Assembly: GCF_001279695.1 (NCBI RefSeq)
Contig: NZ_LGDD01000188.1
Coordinates: forward strand, 33,032-97,031
Length of the DNA: 64,000 bases
Direction: 5' to 3'
Source: Streptomyces sp. WM6378
Lineage (GTDB): Bacteria; Actinomycetota; Actinomycetes; Streptomycetales; Streptomycetaceae
Shown here: piece after piece, positions 34,141 to 43,674 of the stretch
Layout: every line of letters begins with the position of its first letter
How positions within the stretch are numbered: position 1 is the first letter of the stretch
The notes under the pieces: generated by a model
What the model was told of the DNA's origin: nothing
The model's database searches: none
What the model saw: the letters and a program-made list of their open reading frames with translations, nothing else
Translations under genes and position numbers: made by a program

Positions 34141-35409
34141 CTACGACCCCGCCTCGGGCACCACCGTGGGGCCCTGGCCGCGCGACTGGTGCCTGCCGTG
34201 CACCCGCGGGTCGTCCGTCACGTCGTACCGCTTCACGTAGGCGCCGAGGAACGCCTGCAGCGTCGCGACCGCCGGGATCGCGATGAGGGCGCCGACCGCG
34301 CCCATGAGGGCCGTGCCCGCGATCACCGAGCCGAACGCGACGGCGGGGTGGATGTCCACGGTCTTCGCGGTGAGCTTGGGCTGCAGCATGTAGTTCTCGA
34401 ACTGCTGGTAGATCACCACGAATCCGAGCACCCACACCGCGTACCAGGGGTCCACGGTGAAGGCGATCAGCATGGGGAGCGCGCCGGCCAGATACGTGCC
34501 GATGGTGGGGATGAACTGGGAGACCAGGCCCACCCAGACCGCCAGCGCCGGAGCGTAGGGAACGCCGAGGATCTGCAGCAGGACGTAGTGCGCGATGCCG
34601 GAGACGAGCGCCATGAGGCCGCGCGAGTAGAGGTAGCCGCCGGTCTTGTCGACCGCGATCTCCCAGGCCCGCAGCACCTCCGTCTGCCGGGCCGGCGGCA
34701 GCACGGAGCAGATCGCCCGGCGCAGCCGGGGCCCGTCGGCGGCGAAGTAGAACGAGAACAGGAAGATCGTCAACAGCCGGAAGAGGCCGCCGAGGACGGT
34801 CGCGGAGACGTCGAGCACGCCGGTCGCGCTGTTCTGGACGTACTTCTGCAGCCAGTCGGAGTGCAGCAGGCTGTCGCGCACCTCGACCCGCGAGAGCTCC
34901 GTGTGGAAGGTGTGGTTGACCCAGTTGATCACCGAGTCGAGGTACTTGGGGAACTGCTCGACCATGTCGACGATCTGCCCCGCCAGCATCGAGCCGAGCA
35001 GCACGACGAAGCCGATCGTCGCGATCGTCAGGGCGAGGAAGACCAGGAACGTGGCCACGCCCCGGCGCATTCCGCGGGCCGCCATCCGGCCGACGGCGGG
35101 TTCCATGGCGAGCGCGACGAAGAACGCGATCAGGATGTTGATCAGCAGACCGATGAGCTGGTGGAAGGCCCAACTGCCCAGCTGGAAACAGGCGTACAGG
35201 GCGAGCACGAGCACTGCGGCGCGCGGCAGCCAGCGGGGCATGCGTGCGGTGGCGGCGAGCCTGAGGGGGCTCGTCGGAGGTTCGCCGGAGGCGGGCGAGT
35301 CGTCGCGCGGGCCGCTCGCCTGCCGGGTTTCGCGGTCGTCCGCCCGGTCGGCTTCGCGGTCGTCAGTGTTGATCTCATCAGTCGGTGCCACGGAGCAAGT
35401 CTCGCCCAT
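34141..35409 (-). CDS. AI-2E family transporter / permease
   Basis: A 422-residue polytopic membrane protein of the AI-2E (YdiK/TqsA) family with about eight TM segments, including PRAAVLVLALYACFQLG, LLINILIAFFVALAMEP, TFLVFLALTIATIGFVVLL and the conserved C-terminal set AVWVGLVSQFIPTIGTYLAG, ENYMLQPKLTAKTVDIHP. Members export small solutes or act as Na+/H+ antiporters; the substrate is not deducible. The start is uncertain: I used the ATG at 35407-35409, but a GTG eight codons later is possible and neither has a clear Shine-Dalgarno match. The first ~55 residues are acidic and disordered. Confidence 0.85.
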   Translation of the reverse strand: MGETCSVAPTDEINTDDREADRADDRETRQASGPRDDSPASGEPPTSPLRLAATARMPRWLPRAAVLVLALYACFQLGSWAFHQLIGLLINILIAFFVALAMEPAVGRMAARGMRRGVATFLVFLALTIATIGFVVLLGSMLAGQIVDMVEQFPKYLDSVINWVNHTFHTELSRVEVRDSLLHSDWLQKYVQNSATGVLDVSATVLGGLFRLLTIFLFSFYFAADGPRLRRAICSVLPPARQTEVLRAWEIAVDKTGGYLYSRGLMALVSGIAHYVLLQILGVPYAPALAVWVGLVSQFIPTIGTYLAGALPMLIAFTVDPWYAVWVLGFVVIYQQFENYMLQPKLTAKTVDIHPAVAFGSVIAGTALMGAVGALIAIPAVATLQAFLGAYVKRYDVTDDPRVHGRHQSRGQGPTVVPEAGS

Positions 35410-35527
35410 GTGTCCGACAGCGGGCCGCCACACCGGTTCCTGCCGCCTGGCGGTGACCGCCCCGTCACCCGGAACCGCGCCCTTCACCCGAAAGGCGGCA
35501 CCCCGTACGCCCCCGGAGGGGCCGCCG

Positions 35528-35722
35528 TCACCGCCTGTCGGCGGGTACGTCCATGGCGGCGCAGACCGCCCGCCAGACGTCCTTCGCCTCCCAGCCCGCG
35601 TCGAGGGCCTCGTGCACGGTGCGCCCGCCCAGTTCCGTCATCACATGGTCACGCGCGAAGGAGTCCGCGTACCCGGCGCCGAAGTGGTCGGCCATCCGCT
35701 CCCAGAAAATCGTCAACCGCAT
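35528..35722 (-). CDS. DUF3046 family small protein
   Basis: A 64-residue cytoplasmic protein of the actinobacterial DUF3046 family, recognisable by MRLTIFWERMADHFGAGYAD at the N-terminus and GGRTVHEALDAGWEAKDVWRAVC. The length is normal. It is regularly found near recA in actinobacteria. Function unknown. Confidence 0.85.
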   Translation of the reverse strand: MRLTIFWERMADHFGAGYADSFARDHVMTELGGRTVHEALDAGWEAKDVWRAVCAAMDVPADRR

Positions 35723-35802
35723 GACTCAAGTATCCCGCCCCTGAGAGTGCAGCCCCGGCGGTCGGGCCTGCTCGCGGCTCTGTGGGCCCTACCGTCTGAA
35801 AC

Positions 35803-36735
35803 ATGGCTGGTTCCGGGGCATCCCCCCACTCCCCCGACTCACCGCTGGCACGCGCCGAACACTTCGTCTGGCTGACAGCCAGGGTGCTCGAACAGCGCCG
35901 GTTCGCCTACCACTTCCTCGGCAAGGACGCCGACGCCGTCGAGGCGGCGCTCTCCGCCTATCAGGGTGACGACGGCGGCTACGGCCACGCCCTCGAACCC
36001 GATCTGCGCGGGCCCGTCAGCCAGCCCCTGCACACCGCGCACGCGCTGCGGGTCCTGGACTCGGTCGGCCGGCTCGGCGGTCAGCGCGTGGAGCGGATGT
36101 GCCGCTACCTGACGGACATCTCCACGAAGGACGGCGCGCTGCCCGCACTGCACCCCTCGCAGCACGGCTATCCGGCGGCGCCGTTCGTCCCGATCGTCGA
36201 CGACCCGCCCAGCGCCCTGCTGACCACCGGCCCGGTGGTCGGGCTGCTGCACCGCAACCAGGTGTGGCACGCGTGGCTCTTCCGGGCGACCGACTTCTGC
36301 TGGGCCATGGTCGACTCGCTGGAGACGTCGCATCCTTATGAGGTCGAGGCGGCCGTCGCCTTCCTGGACGGCGCCCCCGACCGTTCCCGGGCCGAGGCGG
36401 CCGCGGACCGGCTCGGCCGGCTCGTCAGGGAGCAGGGCCTCGCGGTGCTCGATCCGGCCCGGATCGCCGACTATCCGGTCGCCAAGGGGTACGCCCTCGG
36501 CGAGCGCCACTTTCCGCACCACTACGCGGCCGTGCCCGAGTCACTGGCCCGCCGCTGGTTCACCGACCAGGAGATGCAGCGCTCGCTCGATCATCTGGAG
36601 GCGGAGCAGGAGGAGGACGGCGGCTGGCCGATCCACTGGCGTGCGTGGGCGCCCGGCACTGCCCTGGAGTGCCGCCCCATGGTGACGATCGAGGCGCTGC
36701 GCACGCTGCGCGCCCACGGCCGCGCCATCGGGTGA
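35803..36735 (+). CDS. Terpenoid-cyclase/prenyltransferase alpha-toroid-like protein
   Basis: A 310-residue cytoplasmic protein with repeats of the alpha-alpha toroid type: LSAYQGDDGGYGHALEPDLRGP, HTAHALRVLDSVGRLGG and LEAEQEEDGGWPIHWRAWAPG. The QxxDGGY/W pattern recalls squalene-hopene cyclases, but the DxDD catalytic motif and the full length (about 600 residues) are absent, so cyclase activity is unlikely. No signal peptide. The start ATG lies in a plausible position, with GAAAC rather than a strong Shine-Dalgarno sequence. It stands alone between divergent DUF3046 and convergent azlD. Function unknown. Confidence 0.7.
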   Translation: MAGSGASPHSPDSPLARAEHFVWLTARVLEQRRFAYHFLGKDADAVEAALSAYQGDDGGYGHALEPDLRGPVSQPLHTAHALRVLDSVGRLGGQRVERMCRYLTDISTKDGALPALHPSQHGYPAAPFVPIVDDPPSALLTTGPVVGLLHRNQVWHAWLFRATDFCWAMVDSLETSHPYEVEAAVAFLDGAPDRSRAEAAADRLGRLVREQGLAVLDPARIADYPVAKGYALGERHFPHHYAAVPESLARRWFTDQEMQRSLDHLEAEQEEDGGWPIHWRAWAPGTALECRPMVTIEALRTLRAHGRAIG

Positions 36736-36771
36736 CCCCGGCGGCGCCTCACAGACGGCTGGAGGGGCGGA

Positions 36772-36796
36772 CGGGGCGGCGTACGAGCCCGCCCCG
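36772..36796. terminator. Possible hairpin between convergent genes
   Basis: CGGGGCG (36772-36778) and CGCCCCG (36790-36796) pair, with extra G-C pairs inside. It lies between the toroid-like gene and azlD stops. No T-run. Confidence 0.35.
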
Positions 36797-36812
36797 CCCG
36801 AGCACCCGCTGC

Positions 36813-37121
36813 TCAGCCGCCCAGGGCCCGTATGCCCGCCGTGACGAGTACGGCTGCGCCGACGATCACCAGGAAGGGGGCGCGCAGCACCAGCGCGACG
36901 GCCGCCGCGGCGAGCCCGGCCGCCCGGGCGTCGAGCAACACCTGGTGGCCGGTGCTGAAGGTCTGCTGTGCGGTGAGCGCGGCCAGCAGTGCCACCGGCA
37001 GCAGCGCTGCGAGCCGCTTGACCAGCGGGCGCTCCAGGGCGCCTGCCGGGACCAGCAGGCCGATGAGCTTGACTAGGTAGCAGCCGACGGCGGTGGCCGC
37101 GATGGCGATCCAGACGTTCAA
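36813..37121 (-). CDS. azlD: AzlD-type branched-chain amino acid exporter subunit
   Basis: A 102-residue membrane protein with about four TM segments (WIAIAATAVGCYLVKLIGLL, LLPVALLAALTAQQTF and two more). The start is a TTG at 37119-37121: GGGAG lies 7 nt upstream, and the TTG overlaps the azlC stop as TTGA. It is the small partner of AzlC in export of branched-chain amino acids or analogues. Confidence 0.87.
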   Translation of the reverse strand: MNVWIAIAATAVGCYLVKLIGLLVPAGALERPLVKRLAALLPVALLAALTAQQTFSTGHQVLLDARAAGLAAAAVALVLRAPFLVIVGAAVLVTAGIRALGG

Positions 37122-37990
37122 CGCGCTTCTCCCTTCGTGAAGTTCCCGACCCCTTCGGACGGCCCCGGGTCGGCGGTGTCCTGGGTGCCGGCCCCCTCGG
37201 ACCCGGTGCCCGGCCCCGTCCCGCCCGGCGCGCCGCGGCCCTTCAGGAAGAGCACGACGGGCGCGGCGAGTGCGGCGACCAGGACGGGCGCACCGGCCGG
37301 CAGCACCGGCAGCAGACCCAGGACCAGGACGACGGCGAAGGCGGCCGTGATGCGCTCGGTGGAGGTCTTGAGCATCGGCGCGAGGAGCGCGAGGAAGACG
37401 GCGGGGCTCGCGGCGTCGAGTCCCCAGGCGTCGGTGTCGCCCAAGGCCTGCGCGCCCAGAGCTCCGGCGAGCGTGGTCAGGTTCCACAGCACGTAGAGGG
37501 TGAGGCCGGTGACGGTGAAGCCGATCCGAGCGGCCCGCCGGGTGGGCTGGGCGAGGGTGACCGCCGTGGTCTCGTCGATCACCCATTGGGCGGCCAGCGG
37601 CCTCAACGCCCTTGGTAGCGCGAGCAGTTGGGACAGGCGCAGCCCATAGAAGGCGTTTCGGGTACCGAGGAAGAAGGCGCCGGCCGCCGCGGTGAACGGA
37701 TTTCCGCCGGCCGCGAGCGCGCCGACGAGCGCGAACTGCGAGGCTCCGGTGAAGACGAGCAGGCTGAGCGCGCACGTCTGCAGGAGGGTGAGTCCCGATC
37801 CGGCCGAGGTCACTCCGAAGGCGAAGCCGGAGAGCCCGACGGCGACGCCGACGCCCAGCGCGTCGCGGACGACGGCCGCATCGGGCTTTTTCTCGGCATC
37901 GGGGCGTATCTCTGGGGGTGCTGTCTGTTCTGCTGCCACGCCATGGACGTTAGGAGAAGACGGCGCTTCGGTTCTTGTACGTTCTTGCAC
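37118..37990 (-). CDS. azlC: AzlC-type branched-chain amino acid permease
   Basis: A permease of up to 290 residues with family features GVGVAVGLSGFAFGVTSAGSGL, LLVFTGASQFALVGALAAGG, FFLGTRNAFYGLRLS and AQWVIDETTAVTLAQ. About six TM segments, then a Gly/Thr-rich tail. The start is uncertain: GTG at 37990 has only a weak Shine-Dalgarno sequence, and the family core begins near residue 40. It is coupled to azlD by a 4-bp overlap and follows an AraC-type regulator gene by 72 bp on the same strand, which suggests one operon. Confidence 0.87.
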   Translation of the reverse strand: MQERTRTEAPSSPNVHGVAAEQTAPPEIRPDAEKKPDAAVVRDALGVGVAVGLSGFAFGVTSAGSGLTLLQTCALSLLVFTGASQFALVGALAAGGNPFTAAAGAFFLGTRNAFYGLRLSQLLALPRALRPLAAQWVIDETTAVTLAQPTRRAARIGFTVTGLTLYVLWNLTTLAGALGAQALGDTDAWGLDAASPAVFLALLAPMLKTSTERITAAFAVVLVLGLLPVLPAGAPVLVAALAAPVVLFLKGRGAPGGTGPGTGSEGAGTQDTADPGPSEGVGNFTKGEAR

Positions 37991-38062
37991 GCCGTTGCTC
38001 TCGCCCGCCTCGGCTCTTCCACGCCGCCGCCCTCGCAGGGCTGCCTTCGCGCACGCCCGCGC

Positions 38063-38890
38063 CTACGTTCTGGCGCGCTCGCGGCGATATGCGCCGGGCG
38101 TGACGCCGACGATCCGGGTGAAGTGGCGGTTGAGGTGCGGCTGGTCGGTGAAGCCCACGGCGACGGCGGCCTCGGCGGGCGGGGTTCCGCCGTCCAGGAG
38201 GCGGGCGGCCCGGCGTACGCGCTCGCCCGTCAGCCAGGCGTGCGGAGGCAGCCCGTACTCCGCCTTGAAGGCTCGCAGCAGCGCGAACGGGCTCGTGTCG
38301 AGCTCCTTGGCCAGCTGCTCCAGGGACGGCGGGGCGGCGAGCCGCTCCACCAGGAGGTATCGCGCCGCGGTCGCGGTGCGCGCACCCGCCGACCGGGGTG
38401 TCCGCTCGGGCAGGGCGCAGCCGTGGCGGCGTAGCAGCCGGGCGACGGCGATGCGGAACACGCTGTCGGCGGCCAGTGCGTTGCCCTGCTCGGCCGCCCG
38501 GTGCACTTCCTGGATGAGCAGTGCGGTGTCCGGGTCCTCGACGATGGTCTCGGCGAATCCGGCGGTGCCGCGCAGCGTGGTGGTTTCGGCCGCTATGTCG
38601 GTGACCAGCTGCGCCGAGGGGTAGAGCGTGGCGTACGTCCAGCCCTCGGGGACCCCGGCGTGGGCCGCGTGTGGAACCTCGGGGTTGATCATTACGACGG
38701 TGCCGGGGTGTGCCGGGATCGTCCCGCCGGGCATGATCACGTTCTCGATGCCGCTGCGCACCGCTCCGAAGACGAAGCCTTCGTGGGCGTGCCGGGGGAA
38801 GGAGTGGCTCACGTAGCGGGCCCGGAGCAGATCGAGGCCGGGCAGCTCGGAGTACTGCCAGTGCCGCGCCCATTCCTCGACCCCGTTCAT
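38063..38890 (-). CDS. AraC-family transcriptional regulator
   Basis: A 275-residue regulator (ATG at 38888-38890). The N-terminal AraC_binding cupin domain has HSFPRHAHEGFVFGAVRSG and VMINPEVPHAAH, a ligand-sensing beta barrel. The C-terminal pair of helix-turn-helix motifs spans LAKELDTSPFALLRAFKAEYG and AAVAVGFTDQPHLNRHFTRIVG with the usual GVTPGAYRR end. It lies directly upstream of azlCD on the same strand, an arrangement typical of regulators of amino acid exporters. It is divergent from lhr, with about 50 bp between the two starts. Confidence 0.9.
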   Translation of the reverse strand: MNGVEEWARHWQYSELPGLDLLRARYVSHSFPRHAHEGFVFGAVRSGIENVIMPGGTIPAHPGTVVMINPEVPHAAHAGVPEGWTYATLYPSAQLVTDIAAETTTLRGTAGFAETIVEDPDTALLIQEVHRAAEQGNALAADSVFRIAVARLLRRHGCALPERTPRSAGARTATAARYLLVERLAAPPSLEQLAKELDTSPFALLRAFKAEYGLPPHAWLTGERVRRAARLLDGGTPPAEAAVAVGFTDQPHLNRHFTRIVGVTPGAYRRERART

Positions 38891-38937
38891 ACCCTCATTC
38901 TCGCAGGTCCGGGCCATTGTCAGTGGGTGGGTGCACG

Positions 38938-41900
38938 ATGGGGACCATGGCAAGGACAGCGCTGGACTCCTTCTCTCCCGCGACGCGCGGCTGGTTCACG
39001 GGGGCCTTCACCGCGCCCACCGCGGCGCAGGAGGGCGCCTGGCGGGCGATCGCGGAGGGCTCGGACGTCCTGGTCGTCGCCCCGACCGGGTCCGGCAAGA
39101 CGCTCGCCGCGTTTCTCGCCGCGCTCGACCGGCTGGCGGCCACGCCGGTGCCCGCCGAGCCGAAGAAGCGCTGCCGGGTCCTGTACGTGTCTCCCTTGAA
39201 GGCTCTCGCGGTCGATGTGGAGCGCAATCTGCGCTCCCCGCTGACCGGGATCCGCCAGGAGTCGGTGCGCCTTGGGCTGCCCGAGCCGGAGGTGCGGGTC
39301 GGCATCCGGTCCGGAGACACCCCGCCCGCCGAGCGGCGGTCTCTGATCAGCCGGCCGCCGGACATTCTGATCACCACGCCCGAGTCGCTGTTCCTGATGC
39401 TCACCTCCGCCGCGCGCGAGGCGCTCGCGGGCATCGAGACGGTGATCCTGGACGAGGTGCACGCGGTCGCGGGCACCAAGCGGGGCGCCCATCTGGCGCT
39501 CTCCCTGGAGCGGTTGGACGAGCTGCTCCCCAAGCCGGCCCGCCGGATCGGCCTGTCCGCGACGGTGCGCCCGGTCGACGAGGTGGCGCGCTATCTGTCC
39601 CCGCAGCGCAAGGTCGAGATCGTCCAGCCGCCCTCCGCCAAGGAGTTCGACCTGTCGGTGGTGGTGCCGGTGGAGGACCTGGGCGAGCTGGCCGGCTCAC
39701 CTGCGGCCGATGCCCAGGAGGGGGCCGAGAAGCCGTCGATCTGGCCGCATGTCGAGGAGCGCATCGTCGACCTGGTGCAGGCGCACCGCTCGACCATCGT
39801 GTTCGCCAACTCCCGCCGTCTGGCGGAGCGGTTGTGCAACCGGCTCAACGAGATCGCGTACGAGCGCGCCATGGGCGCGCCGCTGCCCGAGGCGCACTCC
39901 CCGGCGGATCTGATGGGCGGTTCGGGCGCCGCCGCCGGCGCCCCCGCTCTGCTCGCCAAGGCGCACCACGGCTCGGTCTCCAAGGAGCAGCGGGCGCTCG
40001 TGGAGGAGGACCTGAAGGCGGGCCGCCTTCCGGCGGTGGTGGCCACGTCCAGTCTCGAACTGGGCATCGACATGGGCGCGGTGGACCTGGTGGTCCAGGT
40101 CGAGTCGCCGCCGTCGGTGGCCTCCGGGCTGCAGCGCGTGGGCCGGGCGGGTCACCAGGTGGGCGCCGTCTCCACCGGGGTGGTCTTCCCCAAGTACCGC
40201 GGCGATCTGGTCCAGTCGGCGGTGGTCACCGAGCGGATGCGCTCGGGGGCGATCGAGTCGCTGCGCATTCCGTCCAACCCGCTGGACGTGCTGGCCCAGC
40301 AGTTGGTCGCGATGACCGCGCTCGACACGTGGCAGGTGGACGACCTGATGGCGCTGGTGCGCCGGGCCGCGCCCTTTGCCGCGCTCCCCGAGTCGGCGTT
40401 CACGGCAGTCCTGGACATGCTGGCAGGCCGCTATCCGTCCGACGCCTTCGCGGAGCTGCGGCCGCGCGTGGTGTGGGACCGGGTGGCGGGCACGGTCACC
40501 GGCCGCCCCGGCGCCCAGCGGCTGGCCGTCACCTCGGGTGGCACGATCCCCGACCGCGGCCTGTTCGGCGTCTTCCTGGCCGGGGCCGACCCGAAGAAGG
40601 GCGGTGGCCGGGTCGGTGAGCTCGACGAGGAGATGGTGTACGAGTCACGGGTGGGCGACGTGTTCACCCTGGGCACCACCTCCTGGCGGATCGAGGACAT
40701 CACGCGCGACCGGGTCCTGGTCTCGCCCGCTCCCGGGGTGCCCGGCCGGCTGCCGTTCTGGAAGGGCGACCAGCTGGGCCGTCCGCTCGAACTGGGCCGC
40801 GCGCTGGGCGCGTTCCTGCGCGAGGTCGGCTCGCTCACCCCCGACGACGCCCGGCTGCGCCTGCTGAGCGCAGGCCTCGACGCCTGGGCCGCGGACAATG
40901 TGATCGGCTATCTCGACGAGCAGCGCCGCGCCTGCGGCCACATCCCGGACGACCGGACGATCCTGGTCGAGCGTTTCCGGGACGAGCTCGGCGACTGGCG
41001 CGTGGTCATCCACTCCCCCTTCGGCGCCCAGGTGCACGCCCCCTGGGCACTCGCGCTCGGCGCCCGCCTCGCCGAGCGGTACGGCATGGACGCCCAGGTC
41101 ATGCACGCCGACGACGGCATCGTGCTGCGGCTGCCCGACGCCGACCTGATGGGCCTCGACCTCCTCGACCGGGACCCGGCGCACCTCGACTCGACGTACG
41201 ACAGCGAGCAGGCCCCCGTGGGGGCCGCGGACACGGTGTTCGACAAGGGCGAGATCGAGCAGATCGTCACCGACCAGGTCGGCAGTTCCGCGCTGTTCGC
41301 CTCCCGTTTCCGCGAGTGCGCCGCCCGCGCCCTGCTGCTGCCCCGGCGCAATCCGGGCAAGCGCACCCCGCTGTGGCAGCAGCGCCAGCGGGCGGCTCAA
41401 CTGCTCCAGGTGGCAAGCGAGTTCGGGTCGTTCCCGATCGTCCTCGAAGCGGTCCGCGAGTGCCTTCAGGACGTCTTCGACGTCCCCGGCCTGACCGAGC
41501 TGATGGGAGACCTCGAAGCCCGCAGGGTGCGTCTGGTCGAGGTCACCACACCCGAGCCGTCCCCGTTCGCCCGCTCCCTCCTGTTCGGCTATGTCGCGCA
41601 GTTCCTGTACGAGGGCGACTCGCCGCTCGCCGAGCGACGGGCCGCCGCGCTCTCCCTCGACTCCCGCCTCCTGGCCGAGCTGTTGGGCCAGGCCGAGCTG
41701 CGCGAGCTGTTGGACGCCGAGGTCCTGACCGAGCTGGAGCGGGAGCTCCAGTGGCTCACCGAGGACCGCCGCATCAAGGACGCCGAGGGCGTCGCCGACC
41801 TGCTGCGGGTCCTCGGGCCGCTCACCGACGCCGAGTTGGCGGCCCGCGGCGCCGAGCCCGGCTGGGCGCCGGAGCTGGGCGCCGCGCGCCGCGCCATCCG

Positions 41901-43572
41901 GGTCCGCGTCTCCGGCACCGACCACTGGGCGGCGATCGAGGACGCGGGCCGGCTGCGCGACGCGCTGGGCACGGCGCTGCCGGTCGGCGTCCCCGAAGCC
42001 TTCACCGAGCCGGTGAAGGACCCCCTCGGCGACCTGCTGTCGCGCTACGCGCGCACCCACGGCCCGTTCACCTCGGCCACCGCAGCGGCCCGGTTCGGCC
42101 TGGGCACCGCGGTCACGGACGGCGCGCTGCACCGCCTCGCGGCGTCGGGCCGGGTCGTCCAGGGCGAGTTCCATCCGGCGGGCATCGGCCAGGAGTGGTG
42201 CGACGCGACGATCCTGCGCAGGCTGCGCCGCCGCTCCCTGGCCGCGCTGCGCCAGGAGCTGGAGCCGGTGCCGCCCGCCGCGCTCGCCACCTTCCTCCCC
42301 CAGTGGCAGCACCTGGGCAGCAACGGCCTGCGCGGCATCGACGGGCTGGCCCGCGCCGTGGAGCAGTTGCAGGGCGCCGCCGTCCCGGCCTCCGCCCTGG
42401 AGAAGCTGATCCTGCCGTCCCGGGTCGCCGACTACAGCACGGGCCTGCTGGACGAGCTCACCACGACCGGCGAGGTCGTCTGGGCCGGGGCGGGCGCACT
42501 GCCCGGCAAGGACGGCTGGATCTCCCTGTACGTGGCCGACGCGGCCCCGCTGCTCCTGCCGCCCCCGCACCCGCTCGAACTGACCGCGCTCCACGAGTCG
42601 GTGCTCACCGCGCTGGCCCCTGGCTACGGCCTGTTCTTCCGCCAGCTCGCCGACCAGGTCCGCGCCACCACCCACCCGGAGGCCACCGACCCCCAACTGG
42701 CCGACGCGGTATGGGACTTGGCGTGGTCCGGGCGGCTCACCAACGACACCCTGGCGCCGCTGCGTTCCCTGCTCGGCTCCGGGCGCACCGCGGGTTCCAC
42801 CGCCCACCGCGCCAAGCGGCCCGTCCCGCGCGGCCGTTACGGCACCCTGACCGCCGCGGCCCGCCCGGTCTCGCGGACCGGACCGCCGACGGTCTCGGGC
42901 CGCTGGTCCCTGCTCCCGCCCCGCGAGCCCGACCCGACCCACCGCGCCCACGCCCTGGCCCGCACCCTCCTGGACCGGCACGGCGTGGTCACCCGGGGTG
43001 CGGTGCAGGCAGAGGGCGTCGAGGGCGGCTTCTCCGCGACGTACCGGATCCTGGCCGCGTTCGAGGACAGCGGGCAGGCTCGGCGCGGCTACGTGGTCGA
43101 GGGGCTCGGCGCGGCCCAGTTCGCGATGGACGGCGCGGTGGACCGGCTGCGGGCAGCTGCCACCGCCCGGGACCGGAGCGCCGACGCGCACACCGCCCCA
43201 CAGGCGGTCGTCCTGGCGGCCGCCGACCCGGCCAATGCCTACGGCGCGGCGCTGCCCTGGCCCGAGCCGCCGGGCGGGGCCGGTCACAAGCCGGGCCGCA
43301 AGGCGGGTTCCATGGTCGTTCTGGTCGACGGCGAGCTCGTGCTGTATCTGGAGCGCGGCGGCAAGTCCCTGCTCGCCTGGGCGGCCGAGCCGGACGATCC
43401 GGCACTGACCGTGGCCTGCGGGGCCCTCGCGGGGGCGGCGCGGGCGGGCCGGCTCGGCACGATCACCGTGGAGCGGGCCAACGGCGACCCCGCTCTGACG
43501 TCCCCGCTGGCCCGCCCCCTGGAAACGGCGGGCTTCGTCCCGACCCCGAGGGGGTTGCGCCTGAGACCCTGA
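38938..43572 (+). CDS. lhr: Lhr-type large ATP-dependent helicase
   Basis: A superfamily 2 helicase of about 1544 residues, the usual Lhr length. Walker A is APTGSGKTLAAF (about 50), the DEVH box is LDEVHAVAGTKRGAHL (about 172), motif III is GLSATVRP, and motifs V/VI are LELGIDMGAVDLVVQ and QRVGRAGHQ. Winged-helix and Lhr-core domains follow to about 850, then the long C-terminal half (HTH and oligomerisation region, ending FVPTPRGLRLRP). Lhr unwinds DNA-RNA hybrids and is part of actinobacterial DNA repair. Three nearby ATGs (38917, 38938, 38947) are possible starts. A Nei-type glycosylase gene follows. Confidence 0.92.
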   Translation: MGTMARTALDSFSPATRGWFTGAFTAPTAAQEGAWRAIAEGSDVLVVAPTGSGKTLAAFLAALDRLAATPVPAEPKKRCRVLYVSPLKALAVDVERNLRSPLTGIRQESVRLGLPEPEVRVGIRSGDTPPAERRSLISRPPDILITTPESLFLMLTSAAREALAGIETVILDEVHAVAGTKRGAHLALSLERLDELLPKPARRIGLSATVRPVDEVARYLSPQRKVEIVQPPSAKEFDLSVVVPVEDLGELAGSPAADAQEGAEKPSIWPHVEERIVDLVQAHRSTIVFANSRRLAERLCNRLNEIAYERAMGAPLPEAHSPADLMGGSGAAAGAPALLAKAHHGSVSKEQRALVEEDLKAGRLPAVVATSSLELGIDMGAVDLVVQVESPPSVASGLQRVGRAGHQVGAVSTGVVFPKYRGDLVQSAVVTERMRSGAIESLRIPSNPLDVLAQQLVAMTALDTWQVDDLMALVRRAAPFAALPESAFTAVLDMLAGRYPSDAFAELRPRVVWDRVAGTVTGRPGAQRLAVTSGGTIPDRGLFGVFLAGADPKKGGGRVGELDEEMVYESRVGDVFTLGTTSWRIEDITRDRVLVSPAPGVPGRLPFWKGDQLGRPLELGRALGAFLREVGSLTPDDARLRLLSAGLDAWAADNVIGYLDEQRRACGHIPDDRTILVERFRDELGDWRVVIHSPFGAQVHAPWALALGARLAERYGMDAQVMHADDGIVLRLPDADLMGLDLLDRDPAHLDSTYDSEQAPVGAADTVFDKGEIEQIVTDQVGSSALFASRFRECAARALLLPRRNPGKRTPLWQQRQRAAQLLQVASEFGSFPIVLEAVRECLQDVFDVPGLTELMGDLEARRVRLVEVTTPEPSPFARSLLFGYVAQFLYEGDSPLAERRAAALSLDSRLLAELLGQAELRELLDAEVLTELERELQWLTEDRRIKDAEGVADLLRVLGPLTDAELAARGAEPGWAPELGAARRAIRVRVSGTDHWAAIEDAGRLRDALGTALPVGVPEAFTEPVKDPLGDLLSRYARTHGPFTSATAAARFGLGTAVTDGALHRLAASGRVVQGEFHPAGIGQEWCDATILRRLRRRSLAALRQELEPVPPAALATFLPQWQHLGSNGLRGIDGLARAVEQLQGAAVPASALEKLILPSRVADYSTGLLDELTTTGEVVWAGAGALPGKDGWISLYVADAAPLLLPPPHPLELTALHESVLTALAPGYGLFFRQLADQVRATTHPEATDPQLADAVWDLAWSGRLTNDTLAPLRSLLGSGRTAGSTAHRAKRPVPRGRYGTLTAAARPVSRTGPPTVSGRWSLLPPREPDPTHRAHALARTLLDRHGVVTRGAVQAEGVEGGFSATYRILAAFEDSGQARRGYVVEGLGAAQFAMDGAVDRLRAAATARDRSADAHTAPQAVVLAAADPANAYGAALPWPEPPGGAGHKPGRKAGSMVVLVDGELVLYLERGGKSLLAWAAEPDDPALTVACGALAGAARAGRLGTITVERANGDPALTSPLARPLETAGFVPTPRGLRLRP

Positions 43573-43674
43573 CGCGGCTCCGGGCCGAGGCACGGCTGCC
43601 GTCCCGCCGGCGCTGCCCGAACCAGGCCGAACACCCCAGGGGCACCCCACTCCCACCCCCGGCAGAATGGACTC